Source: Streptomyces sp. 1222.5 (GTDB lineage: Bacteria; Actinomycetota; Actinomycetes; Streptomycetales; Streptomycetaceae). Taken from it: a stretch of DNA of 64,000 nt. Where the stretch lies: contig NZ_FNSZ01000001.1 in assembly GCF_900105245.1 (NCBI RefSeq), positions 1,550,001-1,614,000 of the forward strand, given 5' to 3'. Each line of letters starts with the position of its first letter. Positions within the stretch are counted from its first letter, which is position 1. The translations under genes and the position numbers were made by a program. Shown piece after piece: positions 42,936 to 52,148 of this stretch. Under the pieces are notes generated by a model. It saw only the letters and a list, made by a program, of their open reading frames with translations. It did no database searches and was not told the DNA's origin.

Positions 42936-44113
42936 TGACCGCCGTGTCCGGCCCGGTGTCCGAGGCCCTCGCCGAGCTGGCCCTGGTCGACCACCACTGC
43001 CACGGGGCGGTGACCGCGGACCTGACCGGCGGGGAGTTCGCATCGCTCATCACCGAGGGCGAGGCCTGGCCCGGTGTCTCGCCCTTCGACAGCCCCGTCG
43101 GCGTGGCCGTCCGCCGTCACTGCGCGCCCCTGCTGGACCTCCCGCGGCACGCGCCCCCCGCGGAGTACGTGGCCCGGCGCGCGGAGCTGGGCTGGCGGGA
43201 GGTCAACCGGCGCTTCCTGACGGCGGCCGGCACGGAGGTGTTCTGCGTGGACACCGGTTACGCCCCGCACCCGGTCACCTCCCCGGCCGAACTGGGCCGC
43301 GCGGCGGGCGCCGCCGCCTGCGAGGTCGTACGGCTGGAGCAGATCGCCGAGGCGGTGGCCGCGCGTGGCGTGGAGGCGGACGGGTACGCGGCCGCCTTCC
43401 GCGGCGCCGCCGAGGAGGCCGTGCGCCGGCCGGGCGTGGTGGCGGTGAAGTCGGTGGCCGCCTACCGCACCGGTTTCGCCCTGGACCCGGCCCCTCCCAC
43501 CGACGCCGAGGTGACGGAGGCCGCCGCCGGCTGGCTCACGCACGGCGGCCGGCTCGCCGAACCGGTGCTGGTACGGCACCTGCTGTGGACCGCCGTCGAA
43601 CTGGGCCTGCCCCTGCAACTGCACACCGGGTTCGGCGACGCGGACGTGACGCTGCACCGCGCGGACCCCGCCCTCCTCACCGACTGGCTGCACCTGACGT
43701 CCGGCACCGTCCCGGTCCTCCTGCTGCACTGCTGGCCGTACCACCGTCAGGCCGCCTTCCTGTCCGCGGTGTTCGCGCACGTCCACCTGGACGTGGGCCT
43801 CGCCCTGCACTACACGGGGCCGGCCCGCTGCCGGGCGGTGCTGGAGGAGGCGCTGGAGATCACCCCGTTCCGCAAACTGCTGTACAGCTCCGACGCCTAT
43901 GGTGTGGCCGAGTTCCACCATCTGGGTGCCCTGTCGTTCCGGCAGGGGCTGGCCGCTCTGCTGCAGGCCCGGGTGGACGCCGACGAGCTGAGCCTGCCCG
44001 ACGCCCTGCGGATCGCGGCCTGGGCGGGCCGCGACAACGCCCGCCGACTGTACGGACCGCCCGTATCCGAACCGGCCCGCGACCCCAGCGGGCGCCCCAC
44101 CCGGAAAGTATGA
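42935..44113 (+). CDS. amidohydrolase, FluG N-terminal-like
   Basis: 392 residues, coupled by TGATG to the GS-like gene. The HHCHG motif at ~20 (VDHHCHGAV) is the HxH metal site of amidohydrolases; PLQLHTGFGDADVTLHRADP, LLLHCWPYH and LLYSSDAYG supply the remaining barrel ligands. In fungi and some bacteria an amidohydrolase domain is fused to a GS domain in FluG proteins; here the two are separate but co-translated in reverse order. It probably cuts or forms a gamma-glutamyl amide intermediate. The product is unknown. Confidence 0.85.
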   Translation: MTAVSGPVSEALAELALVDHHCHGAVTADLTGGEFASLITEGEAWPGVSPFDSPVGVAVRRHCAPLLDLPRHAPPAEYVARRAELGWREVNRRFLTAAGTEVFCVDTGYAPHPVTSPAELGRAAGAAACEVVRLEQIAEAVAARGVEADGYAAAFRGAAEEAVRRPGVVAVKSVAAYRTGFALDPAPPTDAEVTEAAAGWLTHGGRLAEPVLVRHLLWTAVELGLPLQLHTGFGDADVTLHRADPALLTDWLHLTSGTVPVLLLHCWPYHRQAAFLSAVFAHVHLDVGLALHYTGPARCRAVLEEALEITPFRKLLYSSDAYGVAEFHHLGALSFRQGLAALLQARVDADELSLPDALRIAAWAGRDNARRLYGPPVSEPARDPSGRPTRKV

Positions 44114-44120
44114 TCAAGCA

Positions 44121-44657
44121 ATGTCTGACATGACCGAGACCACGCCCGGCTGGCTGACCACGGACGAGCTGGAGATGGCCAGGGCCCGGATGCCGATCCT
44201 GTACGTCGAGGCCGTACCCGTGCGCGTCGACGACAGCGGCGAAGTGACCAGCATCGGACTGCTGCTGCGCATCGGCCCCGACGGAACGGTCAGCCGGACC
44301 CTCGTCTCCGGGCGCGTCCTGCACCACGAGCGCGTCCGCGACGCGCTGCTGCGCCACCTGGAGAAGGACCTCGGCCCGGTCGCCCTGCCCCGTGTCCCGG
44401 CCTCCCTCCAGCCCTTCACCGTCGCCGAGTACTTCCCGACGGCGGGCATCACGCCGTACCACGACTCGCGCCAGCACGCCGTGTCCCTGGCCTACGTCGT
44501 GCCGGTGACCGGTGACTGCCGCCCCCGGCAGGACGCGCTGGACCTGGTCTGGTTCAGCCCGCAGGAGGCCGTCTCCGCGGCCGTGCAGGGCGAGATGCCG
44601 GGCGGGCACGGGGTGCTGCTGAAGCAGGCGCTCGCCCATGTCGGCGTGGCCCTCTGA
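44121..44657 (+). CDS. NUDIX-like DUF4916 protein
   Basis: 178 residues from ATG 44121, 7 nt after the amidohydrolase stop, so in the same operon. The core (GWLTTDELEMARARMPILYVEAVPVRVDDSGEVTSIGLLLRIGPDG ... RVLHHERVRDALLRHLEKDLG) follows DUF4916, a NUDIX-fold family without a perfect NUDIX box. A phosphohydrolase role on a nucleotide or sugar diphosphate is possible but not shown. Third gene of the FluG-like operon. Confidence 0.82.
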   Translation: MSDMTETTPGWLTTDELEMARARMPILYVEAVPVRVDDSGEVTSIGLLLRIGPDGTVSRTLVSGRVLHHERVRDALLRHLEKDLGPVALPRVPASLQPFTVAEYFPTAGITPYHDSRQHAVSLAYVVPVTGDCRPRQDALDLVWFSPQEAVSAAVQGEMPGGHGVLLKQALAHVGVAL

Positions 44658-44880
44658 CCGCGGTACGACGGCTCCCCGGCGGATGCTGGCGCCCCTCGGC
44701 GGCCGCGATGCCACAATCGAAGAACGACCGTGCCAGGCCGTGATCCCGCTCCGGACGGGGGCCGTGTCAGGAGGCCGGAATGTACCGCTCGAACGAGGGG
44801 CTGCCCGGGCGGATCCGTCGTGACCGGCGAGCGGACCGGGGCCGGGCCCGCCGGGTGCTCGTGCCCACGGGAGAGCCGTG

Positions 44881-46215
44881 ATGGCGGGAGAGCGGGAGGG
44901 GAGACGACCGCGGGAGCCCGCTCTCCCGGACCTGCACGTGCGCCTGCGTTCCGAGCTGGGCCGGATCGACGACACGCTGCGCATCCTGGTGGCCTCCATC
45001 GACCGCCTGCAGGGCCTGCTGGACGCGGTGGTGGCCATCTCCCGCGAGGTGGAGCTGCCCGCGGTGCTGCACCGCATCGTGACCACCGCCATGGACCTGG
45101 TCGGCGCCCGCTACGGGGCGCTGGGCGTCCTCAGCGAGTCCGGGGAGCGGCTGGAGCAGTTCATCTCGGCCGGCCTGTCCGAGCAGGAGCGCCTCGCACT
45201 GGCCGAGATCGGCATGCCCCGTGGTCTCGGTGTGCTCGGCCATCTGATCCGCTACCCCGAGCCCCTGCGGATCGAGGGGATCCGGGCCCACCCGTCCTCC
45301 GTGGGGTTCCCGCCCGGTCATCCTCATCTGCGCACCCTGCTCGGCGTGGCCATCAGCGTGCGCGGCGAGATCTACGGCGACCTCTACCTCTCCGAGCGCT
45401 ACGACGGACAGCCCTTCGACGTCCATGACGAGAACGTCGTCATCGCCCTGGCGAGCGCCGCCGCGATCGCCATCGAGAACGTCCGCCTCTTCGAACGGGT
45501 GCGCGTCGGGGCGGAGCAGTTCCAGCGGCTTCTGCTGCCCAGCCTGCCCGACCTGCGGCCGTTCACCGCCGCCGCCATCTACCGGCCCGCCGCCGAGCCC
45601 AGTCAGCTCGGCGGCGACTGGTACGACGCCATCCCCCTGTCCGACAACGTGGTGGCGGTCGTCATCGGCGACGTGGTCGGGCACGATCTGCGGGCGGCGG
45701 CCGCCATGGCCTCCACCCGCAACATGCTGCGCGCGCTGCTGTTCGACCAGACCATCGCGCCCGGCGCGGTCCTCAGCCGGCTCGACCGGGCCCTGGAAGC
45801 GATCACGAACAACCCGGTGACGACCACCACCCTGGCCCGGATCGAACCCGAGGGGCCCGACTGGCGGTTCAACTGGAGCACCGCGGGCCATGTCCCGCCC
45901 CTGCTGATCACCCGGGACCACCGGGCTCGGTTCCTGCTCGCCGAGCCCGGACTGCCGCTCGGCGTGGACACCGAACAGCCCCGCCCCGACCACTCCCGCC
46001 TGCTCCCGCCCGGAGCCACCGTGGTCTTCTTCACCGACGGACTGATCGAGCACCCGGGCCACGCCATCGACGAGAGCCTGGAAGCGCTCGGCGACATCGC
46101 CGCCGAGCACGCCGATCTGCCCCTGCCGGAGTTCGTGCAGGCGCTCGCCGATCACCACCCGAGCGACGGCCACGACGACATGGCCATCCTCGCGCTGCGC
46201 ACGCCGTGCTCCTGA
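44881..46215 (+). CDS. GAF-domain SpoIIE-type PP2C phosphatase
   Basis: 444 residues from ATG 44881 (GTG 44878 also possible; GGGAGAG upstream). Residues ~50-200 are a GAF sensor domain (VELPAVLHRIVTTAMDLVGARYGALGVL ... HPHLRTLLGVAISVRGEIYGDLYLSE). Residues ~215-440 are a PP2C-like phosphatase with GGDWYDAI, VIGDVVGHD, FTDGLIE and DGHDDMAIL as metal-binding Asp residues. This type dephosphorylates anti-anti-sigma factors in Streptomyces stress signalling. Cytoplasmic; the GAF ligand is unknown. The preceding ~220 nt hold no gene. Confidence 0.93.
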   Translation: MAGEREGRRPREPALPDLHVRLRSELGRIDDTLRILVASIDRLQGLLDAVVAISREVELPAVLHRIVTTAMDLVGARYGALGVLSESGERLEQFISAGLSEQERLALAEIGMPRGLGVLGHLIRYPEPLRIEGIRAHPSSVGFPPGHPHLRTLLGVAISVRGEIYGDLYLSERYDGQPFDVHDENVVIALASAAAIAIENVRLFERVRVGAEQFQRLLLPSLPDLRPFTAAAIYRPAAEPSQLGGDWYDAIPLSDNVVAVVIGDVVGHDLRAAAAMASTRNMLRALLFDQTIAPGAVLSRLDRALEAITNNPVTTTTLARIEPEGPDWRFNWSTAGHVPPLLITRDHRARFLLAEPGLPLGVDTEQPRPDHSRLLPPGATVVFFTDGLIEHPGHAIDESLEALGDIAAEHADLPLPEFVQALADHHPSDGHDDMAILALRTPCS

Positions 46216-46314
46216 GCCGCGCCCGCGGGGTGCCGGCCGGTCCCTTGACCTGGAGGTTCCGTCCGATCCGGCGGATGATGGGCTTCGGGGCGATGTCGAC
46301 ACGGAGGTCGCCCG

Positions 46315-47402
46315 ATGACGGACGTGCGGCATGACCGGCTCCGGCGCAGCGGCCGGACCACCCTGGAGATCTGCGTCATCGCCGCGCTGTACTTCGGCTC
46401 CGCCGAGCTGGGGCTGCTCCAGCAGCTGGTGCGCAGCCAGGTCACCCCGCTGTGGCCGCCGAGCGGCATCGCGGTGGCGAGCCTGCTGCTGCGCGGCCGG
46501 CGGGTGTGGCCGGGTGTGGCGCTCGGCGCGTTCCTGGCCAATGTCGATCTCGGGCCGTCGCTCCCGGCCGTCCTCGCGATCACGGCGGGGAACACCCTGG
46601 CGCCCGTCTGCTCCTACCTGTTGCTCCGGCGTGCCGGGTTCCGCAACGCACTGGACCGGCTGCGGGACGTCCTCGCCCTGATCTTCCTCGGCGCGTTCAC
46701 CGGGATGCTGGTCAGCGCGACGACGGGCACGACGACCCTGCTCGTCTCCGGGGCGCTGAGCGCCGCCCGCTTCTGGCCGACCTGGTCGGTGTGGTGGACG
46801 GGCGACGCGATGGGCGTCCTGGTGGTCACGCCGGTCCTGCTCGTGCTCAGCTCGGCGCGGTGGCCGAGGAACGTGCGCACGTCCCGGTGGATGGAGGCGG
46901 TGCTGCTCGTGGCGGCCACCGCCGCCGTGGGGTTCGTGGAGACCGGGCGGGCTCCGCTGCTCTTCCTCGGGTTCCCGTTGCTGGTCTGGGCGGCGTTCCG
47001 GTTCCAGCTGGCGGGGGCGGCTCCGTGCGCGCTGGCCGTGTCGACGTTCGCGATCGTCGCCGCCGCGCGGAGGACCGGTCCGTTCGCCGGGCACGACCTG
47101 CTCACCAACATGATCACCCTGCAGGCGTTCAACGGCGCCGCCGCGCTGACCGCGCTGCTGCTCGGAGCCGTCGTCAGTGAGCGGGACCGGAACCAGCGGG
47201 AGATCGTGGACGCCTGCAACCAGATCGCCGGCATGGTGTCCAGGATCACCGCCGGCGACCGCCGTCCGGTCCCGCCCGACGAACCCGGTGCACCCGAGGG
47301 ACCGGGTGGGGCGGGCGGCGTCGGTGGAGCGGACGGGGAGGACACGACAAAGGCCGCCTCCTCGTCGACGAGAAGACGGCCTCCGACCGGCCACAGGGCT
47401 GG

Positions 47403-47421
<19 letters not shown>
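46315..47421 (+). CDS. MASE1-domain membrane protein (orphan sensor)
   Basis: 368 residues from ATG 46315. About eight hydrophobic segments over residues ~18-285 make a MASE1 sensor ([58 protein letters not shown]). No GGDEF, kinase or PP2C output domain follows; after a short coiled stretch ([18 protein letters not shown]) the tail is Gly/Pro-rich. The last ~24 codons run through the terminator and into the 3' end of tRNA-Pro copy 3. It may act with the SpoIIE phosphatase gene 99 nt upstream; that is inferred. Confidence 0.85.
47351..47382 (-). terminator. terminator of tRNA-Pro copy 3, inside MASE1 gene
   Basis: AGGCCG (47351-47356) pairs with CGGCCT (47377-47382), with an inner self-complementary CTCGTCGACGAG (47361-47372). 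On the minus strand the stem ends GGCCTTTGT, giving a short U-run. It lies 21 nt beyond the tRNA 3' end and is fully inside the plus-strand coding sequence. Confidence 0.7.
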
Positions 47422-47476
<55 letters not shown>

Positions 47477-47563
47477 GTGCGGTTTGACCTGGGGTTTCCC
47501 CGGTCGAAACGCGCAGGGAAACAATACCGCACTCGGCTCCGTGGTCGCGCGTCCCTTTCGCTG

Positions 47564-47594
47564 TTGACCTCGACCTTGGTTGAGGTTGCACGAT
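47564..47594 (+). promoter_or_regulatory. SoxR/MerR-like box and promoter of the transketolase pair
   Basis: -35 TTGACC at 47564-47569 overlaps the near-perfect inverted repeat ACCTCGACC-TT-GGTTGAGGT (47567-47586, one mismatch). A weak -10 CACGAT lies at 47589-47594 with the long 19 bp spacer used by MerR-family activators. The layout resembles SoxR boxes of Streptomyces. Transcription would begin close to the ATG at 47602, so the mRNA may be leaderless; no ribosome site is visible. Confidence 0.7.
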
Positions 47595-47601
47595 CGACGG
47601 C

Positions 47602-48309
47602 ATGACGATCGCAGCGGACGAGATCCGTACCCACGGCTATGACGACCTGGCCGGTCTGATGGGCCTGATGACCGGCGACGAGAAGCACGGCCCGGCGGCC
47701 ACCTCCACGCTCGACGTGCTCTGGGTGCTGTACGACCGGGTGCTCCGGGTCTCCCCGGAGCGCCGGGACGATCCGCACCGGGACCGGTTCCTGCTGAGCA
47801 AGGGGCACGGGCCCATGGCGTACTACGCCGTGCTGGCCGCGAAGGGGTTCGTGCCCGTCGAGTGGCTGCCCGGGTTCGGGTCGTACGACTCCCCGCTCGG
47901 GCACCACCCGGACCGCGTGCTCGTGCCCGGAGCCGAGATCGGCAGCGGGTCCCTCGGGCACGGGCTGCCGATCGCCGTGGGCAGCGCGCTGGGGCTGCGG
48001 GCACAGGGGCTGCCCGGCCCGGCGGTGTGGGTGCTGATCGGGGACGCCGAGCTGGACGAGGGCAGCAACCACGAGGCGATCGCCTTCGCCGGTCCCGCAG
48101 GCCTGGAGCGGCTGCACACCGTCGTGATCGACAACTCCTCCGCCAGCCATGCGCTGCCCGGGGGCATCGCCGCCCGGTTCGAGGCCGCCGGGTGGTCCGC
48201 GGTGACCGTGGACGGGCGCGACCACGAGGCCCTGTACGCCGCGTTCACGGCTCCGCACCCGGGACGGCCGCACGTGGTCGTGGCCCGCGTCGAGCCGAAG
48301 AACGCCTGA
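47602..48309 (+). CDS. transketolase-like protein, N-terminal (TPP-binding) subunit
   Basis: 235 residues from ATG 47602, probably leaderless. Transketolase TPP domain: HGPMAYYAVLAAKGF, SLGHGLPIAVGSALG, and the TPP motif GDAELDEGSNHEA...DNSSASH (GDG-x-NN pattern read as GDAEL...DNSS). It forms half of a split transketolase-type enzyme with the next gene, 33 nt on. Split forms act on sugar phosphates or shikimate-like ketoses. The SoxR-like box upstream suggests redox control. The substrate is unknown. Confidence 0.9.
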   Translation: MTIAADEIRTHGYDDLAGLMGLMTGDEKHGPAATSTLDVLWVLYDRVLRVSPERRDDPHRDRFLLSKGHGPMAYYAVLAAKGFVPVEWLPGFGSYDSPLGHHPDRVLVPGAEIGSGSLGHGLPIAVGSALGLRAQGLPGPAVWVLIGDAELDEGSNHEAIAFAGPAGLERLHTVVIDNSSASHALPGGIAARFEAAGWSAVTVDGRDHEALYAAFTAPHPGRPHVVVARVEPKNA

Positions 48310-48342
48310 CCCTCACCCGCTCTCCGGAAAGGGCACACCTCC

Positions 48343-49245
48343 ATGGACACCATGCGTGACCGATTCGCCCCCGTCGTCTCCCGGCTGCTGGACGAGGACC
48401 CGCGGGTCGCGGTCGTCCTCGCCGAGATCGGCGCGGACGGCTTCCGCGCGGCCGCGCGCCGGCATCCCGACCGGGTGATCAACGTCGGCATCCGCGAGCA
48501 GCTGCTCGTCGGGGCGGCGGCGGGACTGGCGCTCACCGGGCTGCGGCCGGTGGTGCACACCTTCGCCAGCTTTCTGGTGGAGCGGCCGTTCGAGCAGGTC
48601 AAACTGGATCTGGGGCACCAGGACGCGGGTGCGGTGCTGGTGAGCGCCGCCGCCTCCTTCGACTGGCCGGCCGGCGGCCTCACCCACATGGCGCCGGGCG
48701 ACGTGGCCCTCCTCGACACGTTGGACGGCTGGACCGTGCACGTGCCCGGGCATCCCGACGAGGCGGAGACCCTGCTGCGCCACGCGGTCGCCGCGGGCGA
48801 CGACAAGGTGTACGTACGGCTGTCCGTGCAGGCGAACCGGGAGGGGCGGGCGATCGACGGGAAGCGCTTCGTGCCGGTCCGCGAGGGCCGCTCGGGCGTG
48901 GTCGTCGCCGTCGGCCCGATGCTGGACGCGGTCCTCGCCGCCACGGAGGGCCGGGACGTGACCGTGCTGTACGCGACGACCGTACGGCCCTTCGACACGG
49001 AGGGGCTGCGCCGGGCGACGGGGACGGCGGGCACGGACGTGGTGCTGGTCGAGCCGTACCTCGCGGGCACGTCGACGGGGGCGGCGACCGAGGCGCTGTC
49101 CGACGTGCCGCACCGGGTGCTCGGGCTCGGTGTCGGCCGCCGTGAACTGCGCCGCTACGGAACCGTCGAGCAGCACACGGCCGCTCACGGCCTCGACCCG
49201 CGCGGGTTGCGCGAACGGATCGACGGATTCCTGTACGCCCCCTAG
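48343..49245 (+). CDS. transketolase-like protein, C-terminal subunit
   Basis: 300 residues from ATG 48343. Pyrimidine-binding domain: RVINVGIREQLLVGAAAGLALTGLRPVVHTF (the IREQ Glu activates TPP), then the C-terminal domain (VLYATTVRPFDTEGLRR...VLVEPYLAGT). With the gene before it, it rebuilds a full transketolase/DXS-like layout. Its stop TAG and the stop of the convergent MFS gene overlap by 4 nt (49242-49245). Confidence 0.92.
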   Translation: MDTMRDRFAPVVSRLLDEDPRVAVVLAEIGADGFRAAARRHPDRVINVGIREQLLVGAAAGLALTGLRPVVHTFASFLVERPFEQVKLDLGHQDAGAVLVSAAASFDWPAGGLTHMAPGDVALLDTLDGWTVHVPGHPDEAETLLRHAVAAGDDKVYVRLSVQANREGRAIDGKRFVPVREGRSGVVVAVGPMLDAVLAATEGRDVTVLYATTVRPFDTEGLRRATGTAGTDVVLVEPYLAGTSTGAATEALSDVPHRVLGLGVGRRELRRYGTVEQHTAAHGLDPRGLRERIDGFLYAP

Positions 49246-50540
49246 GGTTTCCGCAGCCGCGGGGCCGGGGCGTCGGCCCGGACCAGGTCGCGTATCGGCG
49301 GTATCGCGAGCAGGGCCGCCGCGACGGCCAGGCTCACCACCGCCGCGGCCAGGAGGACGTGGCCGGCGCCGAGCGCGCCCGCGGCCGGACCGGCGAGGGC
49401 CTGGCCGACCGGCATCATCGCGAGGGAGCCGGCCACGTCGTAGGCGTGAATGCGGTTGAGGACGTCGGCCGGGACCTGGGTCTGCACACTGGTCGCCCAC
49501 ATCACGCCCCAGAACGACATGCCGGCACCGGCGACGGCCGCCCCGGCCGCCATGGCCGGCACGCCGAGCCCGGCGCCCACGGCCGCCGGGAAGCCGAAGA
49601 AGGCGAACAGGGACACCGCGCCCGCCCGGAGCATGCGGCGCGGGCGCAGCCGCAGGGCCAGCAGGCCACCGACGACCGTGCCCGCGCCCAAGGCCGAGTT
49701 GACCAGGCCGTAGGCGCGCGGGCCGTGGTGCTGGACGATCTCGGTGGCCACCAGCGGGACGGTCGGGCCCCAGACGGCGATCATGTACAGGCACCAGACG
49801 GCGATCACCCCCCACAGCCAGGTCCGTGACCGGAACTCCCGCCAGCCCTGGACGAGATCACCGCGGAAGGCGCGCACGCCCCGGCCGGCGGCGGCACGCG
49901 TGCCCTCCGGGAGCGGCGGCAGCCGCAGCAGGAGCAGGCACAGCGCGCTGATCGCGTAGGTGGCCGCGTGCCCGGCGAACACCCCGCCCGGTGAGGCCAG
50001 GCCGACCAGGACTCCGGCGACGGCCGGCCCGGCCAGCTGCGCGGCGGACTCGGCGATGCGGACGGCGCCGTTCGCGCCCTGGACGTCGGCCGCGAGCCGG
50101 GGCACGGTGCTGGCCACACCGGGCTGGAAGACGGCGCCGGCGACGCCGTTGACGAAGCCGATGGCGCAGATCTGCCACAGCACCACATGGCCGGCGAAGA
50201 ACAGGCCGGCCGCGAGGGACTGCGTGCCGAGCCGGACGAGGTCGGCGCCGATCATCAGCCTGCGGGTGCTGAACCGGTCGGCGACGACACCGCCGAGGAC
50301 GACCAGACCGGCGAAGGCCGCGGCCGTCGAGGCCATGGCGAGACCGACCGCGCCCGCGCCGTACCCGTGCTCCAGCAGTCCGGCGGCGAGGGCCACGGGC
50401 AGCATCGTGTCACCGAGGCGGGCCGCGGCCCGGGCCACGAAGAACAGGGCGAAGTCCCGTGACCAGACGGCGGGTCCGCCGGGCGCGCTGCCGTGTACGC
50501 CCCGGGCGGCGACGTCCTGCCGTGCGTCCGTTCCGGTCAT
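49242..50540 (-). CDS. MFS transporter (enterobactin exporter-like, 12 TM)
   Basis: 432 residues from ATG 50540, with GGGAGGGG upstream; a GTG/ATG frame upstream adds an unlikely polar lead. Twelve hydrophobic segments. The motif GGVVADRFSTRRLMIGADLVR after helix 2 is MFS motif A, and the RNA-like order matches the MFS_3/EntS subgroup found with small-molecule export. Convergent to the transketolase gene. Substrate unknown. Confidence 0.9.
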   Translation of the reverse strand: MTGTDARQDVAARGVHGSAPGGPAVWSRDFALFFVARAAARLGDTMLPVALAAGLLEHGYGAGAVGLAMASTAAAFAGLVVLGGVVADRFSTRRLMIGADLVRLGTQSLAAGLFFAGHVVLWQICAIGFVNGVAGAVFQPGVASTVPRLAADVQGANGAVRIAESAAQLAGPAVAGVLVGLASPGGVFAGHAATYAISALCLLLLRLPPLPEGTRAAAGRGVRAFRGDLVQGWREFRSRTWLWGVIAVWCLYMIAVWGPTVPLVATEIVQHHGPRAYGLVNSALGAGTVVGGLLALRLRPRRMLRAGAVSLFAFFGFPAAVGAGLGVPAMAAGAAVAGAGMSFWGVMWATSVQTQVPADVLNRIHAYDVAGSLAMMPVGQALAGPAAGALGAGHVLLAAAVVSLAVAAALLAIPPIRDLVRADAPAPRLRKP

Positions 50541-50634
50541 CGTCGCGCCCCTCCCTGCCGCCTCGCCGGTGTCTCCCGCACCGCTTACGCCGCGCGGGAT
50601 CATGCCACGCCGGGACCGCGCCCACGGGGTATTT

Positions 50635-50994
50635 TCAGCCCGCGGACGGCATCCCCAACTCCGGGTGGGCGTCGAGCAGTCGGGGCGGCGCCGCCTGCCG
50701 CCAGGAGTCGGCGAGGATGTCCCGCAGTTCGTCCTCGTCCTCCAGCGCCGCGAGTCTCGCTCTCACCCAGGCGAACTGGGCCTCGTGACCGGCGATCCAG
50801 AACTTGCCCGGCTCGGCGAGGACCAGTTCGTCGCGTTCCTCCTTGGGGCAGCGCACGGCGATGGAGGTCTCGTCCTCCGGCAGCGTCGCGAACATCTTCC
50901 CCGCCACCCGGAACGTGGGCATGCTCCAGGCGACCTTCTCCGTGGTGTCCGGCAGGGAGAGGGCGATACGGCGTACGTCTTCGGCATCCGGCAT
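50635..50994 (-). CDS. MmcQ/YjbR-family protein
   Basis: 119 residues from ATG 50994. The fold is that of YjbR/CyaY-like DNA-binding-type proteins: DAEDVRRIALSLPDTTEKVAWSMPTFRVAGKMFATL, PEDETSIAVRCPKEERDELVLAEPGKFWIAGHE, WVRARLAAL. Function is unproven in the family. A longer start at 51018 would add MAGATVRG. It stands alone, close to the GNAT gene on the same strand (30 nt gap). Confidence 0.88.
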   Translation of the reverse strand: MPDAEDVRRIALSLPDTTEKVAWSMPTFRVAGKMFATLPEDETSIAVRCPKEERDELVLAEPGKFWIAGHEAQFAWVRARLAALEDEDELRDILADSWRQAAPPRLLDAHPELGMPSAG

Positions 50995-51024
50995 GCCACG
51001 CACCGTAGCCCCTGCCACTGACAG

Positions 51025-51579
51025 TCACCCGGTCGCGGCGCTCCCCCGCCCGGGCCCCGGAGCGGCCGTCCGCTTGAAGTACAGGGTGGTGCCGCGGAGT
51101 TCGCCGGCCGGGGTCAGGGCGTAGTCGGGGATGGTGCCGGCCTCGGTCCAGCCGGCCGAGCGGTACAGGTGCTCGGCCGGGCTCCCGGTCTCGGTGTCGA
51201 GGTGCAGCAGGGTGATGCCGTCGGCCGCGGCCGCGTGCTCGGCGGTGGCGAGCAGGCGCCGGCCGAGGCCCTGCCCGCGCGCGGAGCGGTGCACCATCAG
51301 CTTCACGAGTTCCGCGCGGTGACGGCTGTTGGGCTTGCCGGGGCGGGCGAGGGAGACGGTGCCGGCCACGCGCCCGGCGCCGTCGACGGCCACCCATACG
51401 GCGAGCCGGCCCGCGGCCGCGTCGTCCGCGCGCTCCCGCCACCATGCGGCGGCCTCCGCGCGCGTCAGCGGTGCGAGGAAGCCGACGGAGGCACCGCCGG
51501 CCACGGTGTCGGTGAGCAGCGCGGCCAGTTCCGCCGCGCGGTCCCGCAGCTCCGCTCCGGACCAGCGCACCACCCTCAC
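51025..51579 (-). CDS. GNAT-family N-acetyltransferase
   Basis: 184 residues from GTG 51579; the start overlaps the regulator's stop as GTGA, so the two are co-translated. Acetyl-CoA motif ELVKLMVHRSARGQGLGRRLLATAEHAA (Q/R-x-x-G-x-G/A pattern in RGQGLGRR) and the C-terminal strand HLDTETGSPAEHLYRSAGWTEAG are clear. It acetylates a small amine or toxin. Coupling to an XRE-cupin regulator is a common arrangement for resistance-like acetyltransferases. Confidence 0.92.
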   Translation of the reverse strand: MRVVRWSGAELRDRAAELAALLTDTVAGGASVGFLAPLTRAEAAAWWRERADDAAAGRLAVWVAVDGAGRVAGTVSLARPGKPNSRHRAELVKLMVHRSARGQGLGRRLLATAEHAAAADGITLLHLDTETGSPAEHLYRSAGWTEAGTIPDYALTPAGELRGTTLYFKRTAAPGPGRGSAATG

Positions 51580-52148
51580 GGCCGCACCACCGCCAGCACG
51601 TACCGGGCCGTGCCGGGTCCGGCGCACCGGAAACGGGTCGGGCCGTGGACGCGCATCCGCAGGCAGTCGCCGGTGCCGAGGCGGTGGGCCCGCTCGCCGT
51701 CGGTCACCTCCAGGGTGCCGTCCAGCACCCACAGATGCTGTTCGAGGCCGGGTACGGGCGGGCGGTCGTAGGCGATGTCGGCGCCCGGGGCGAGCCGGCC
51801 CTCGACCAGTTCGCCACGCAGTCCGGCGTGCGGCGGGGACACGGAGCGCCGGACGAACCCCGAGGCACGGTCCTCCCACACCTGCTGCTCGGCGGCCCGC
51901 ACGAGCGGGACCGGCCCCGCCTCGACCTCGCTGAGCAGCTGGGACATGGTGCGGCCGTAGACCTGACACAGGCGGTTGAGCAGGGCGGCGGTGGGGCTGG
52001 TCTCCGCGCGTTCGGCTCGCGAGAGGGTGGAGCGGCTCACTCCGCTGCGCTCCGCCAACTCGCCCAGCGACCAGCCGTGCTGGGCGCGCAGGGCGGCCAG
52101 CCGGGCACCGATGCGGACGTCGACCGCGTCCGGGTCCTCGCTTCTCAC
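51576..52148 (-). CDS. XRE-family regulator with cupin domain
   Basis: 190 residues from GTG 52148. HTH_3 at ~13-66 (IGARLAALRAQHGWSLGELAERSGVSRSTLSRAERAETSPTAALLNRLCQVYG) and a C-terminal cupin at ~100-188 (LEQHLWVLDGTLEVTDGERAHRLGTGDCLRMRVHG). Such proteins bind DNA as dimers and sense a small ligand. A perfect 12 bp inverted repeat (52145-52173) covers the start codon, so it probably represses itself and the acetyltransferase with it. Confidence 0.93.
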   Translation of the reverse strand: MRSEDPDAVDVRIGARLAALRAQHGWSLGELAERSGVSRSTLSRAERAETSPTAALLNRLCQVYGRTMSQLLSEVEAGPVPLVRAAEQQVWEDRASGFVRRSVSPPHAGLRGELVEGRLAPGADIAYDRPPVPGLEQHLWVLDGTLEVTDGERAHRLGTGDCLRMRVHGPTRFRCAGPGTARYVLAVVRP

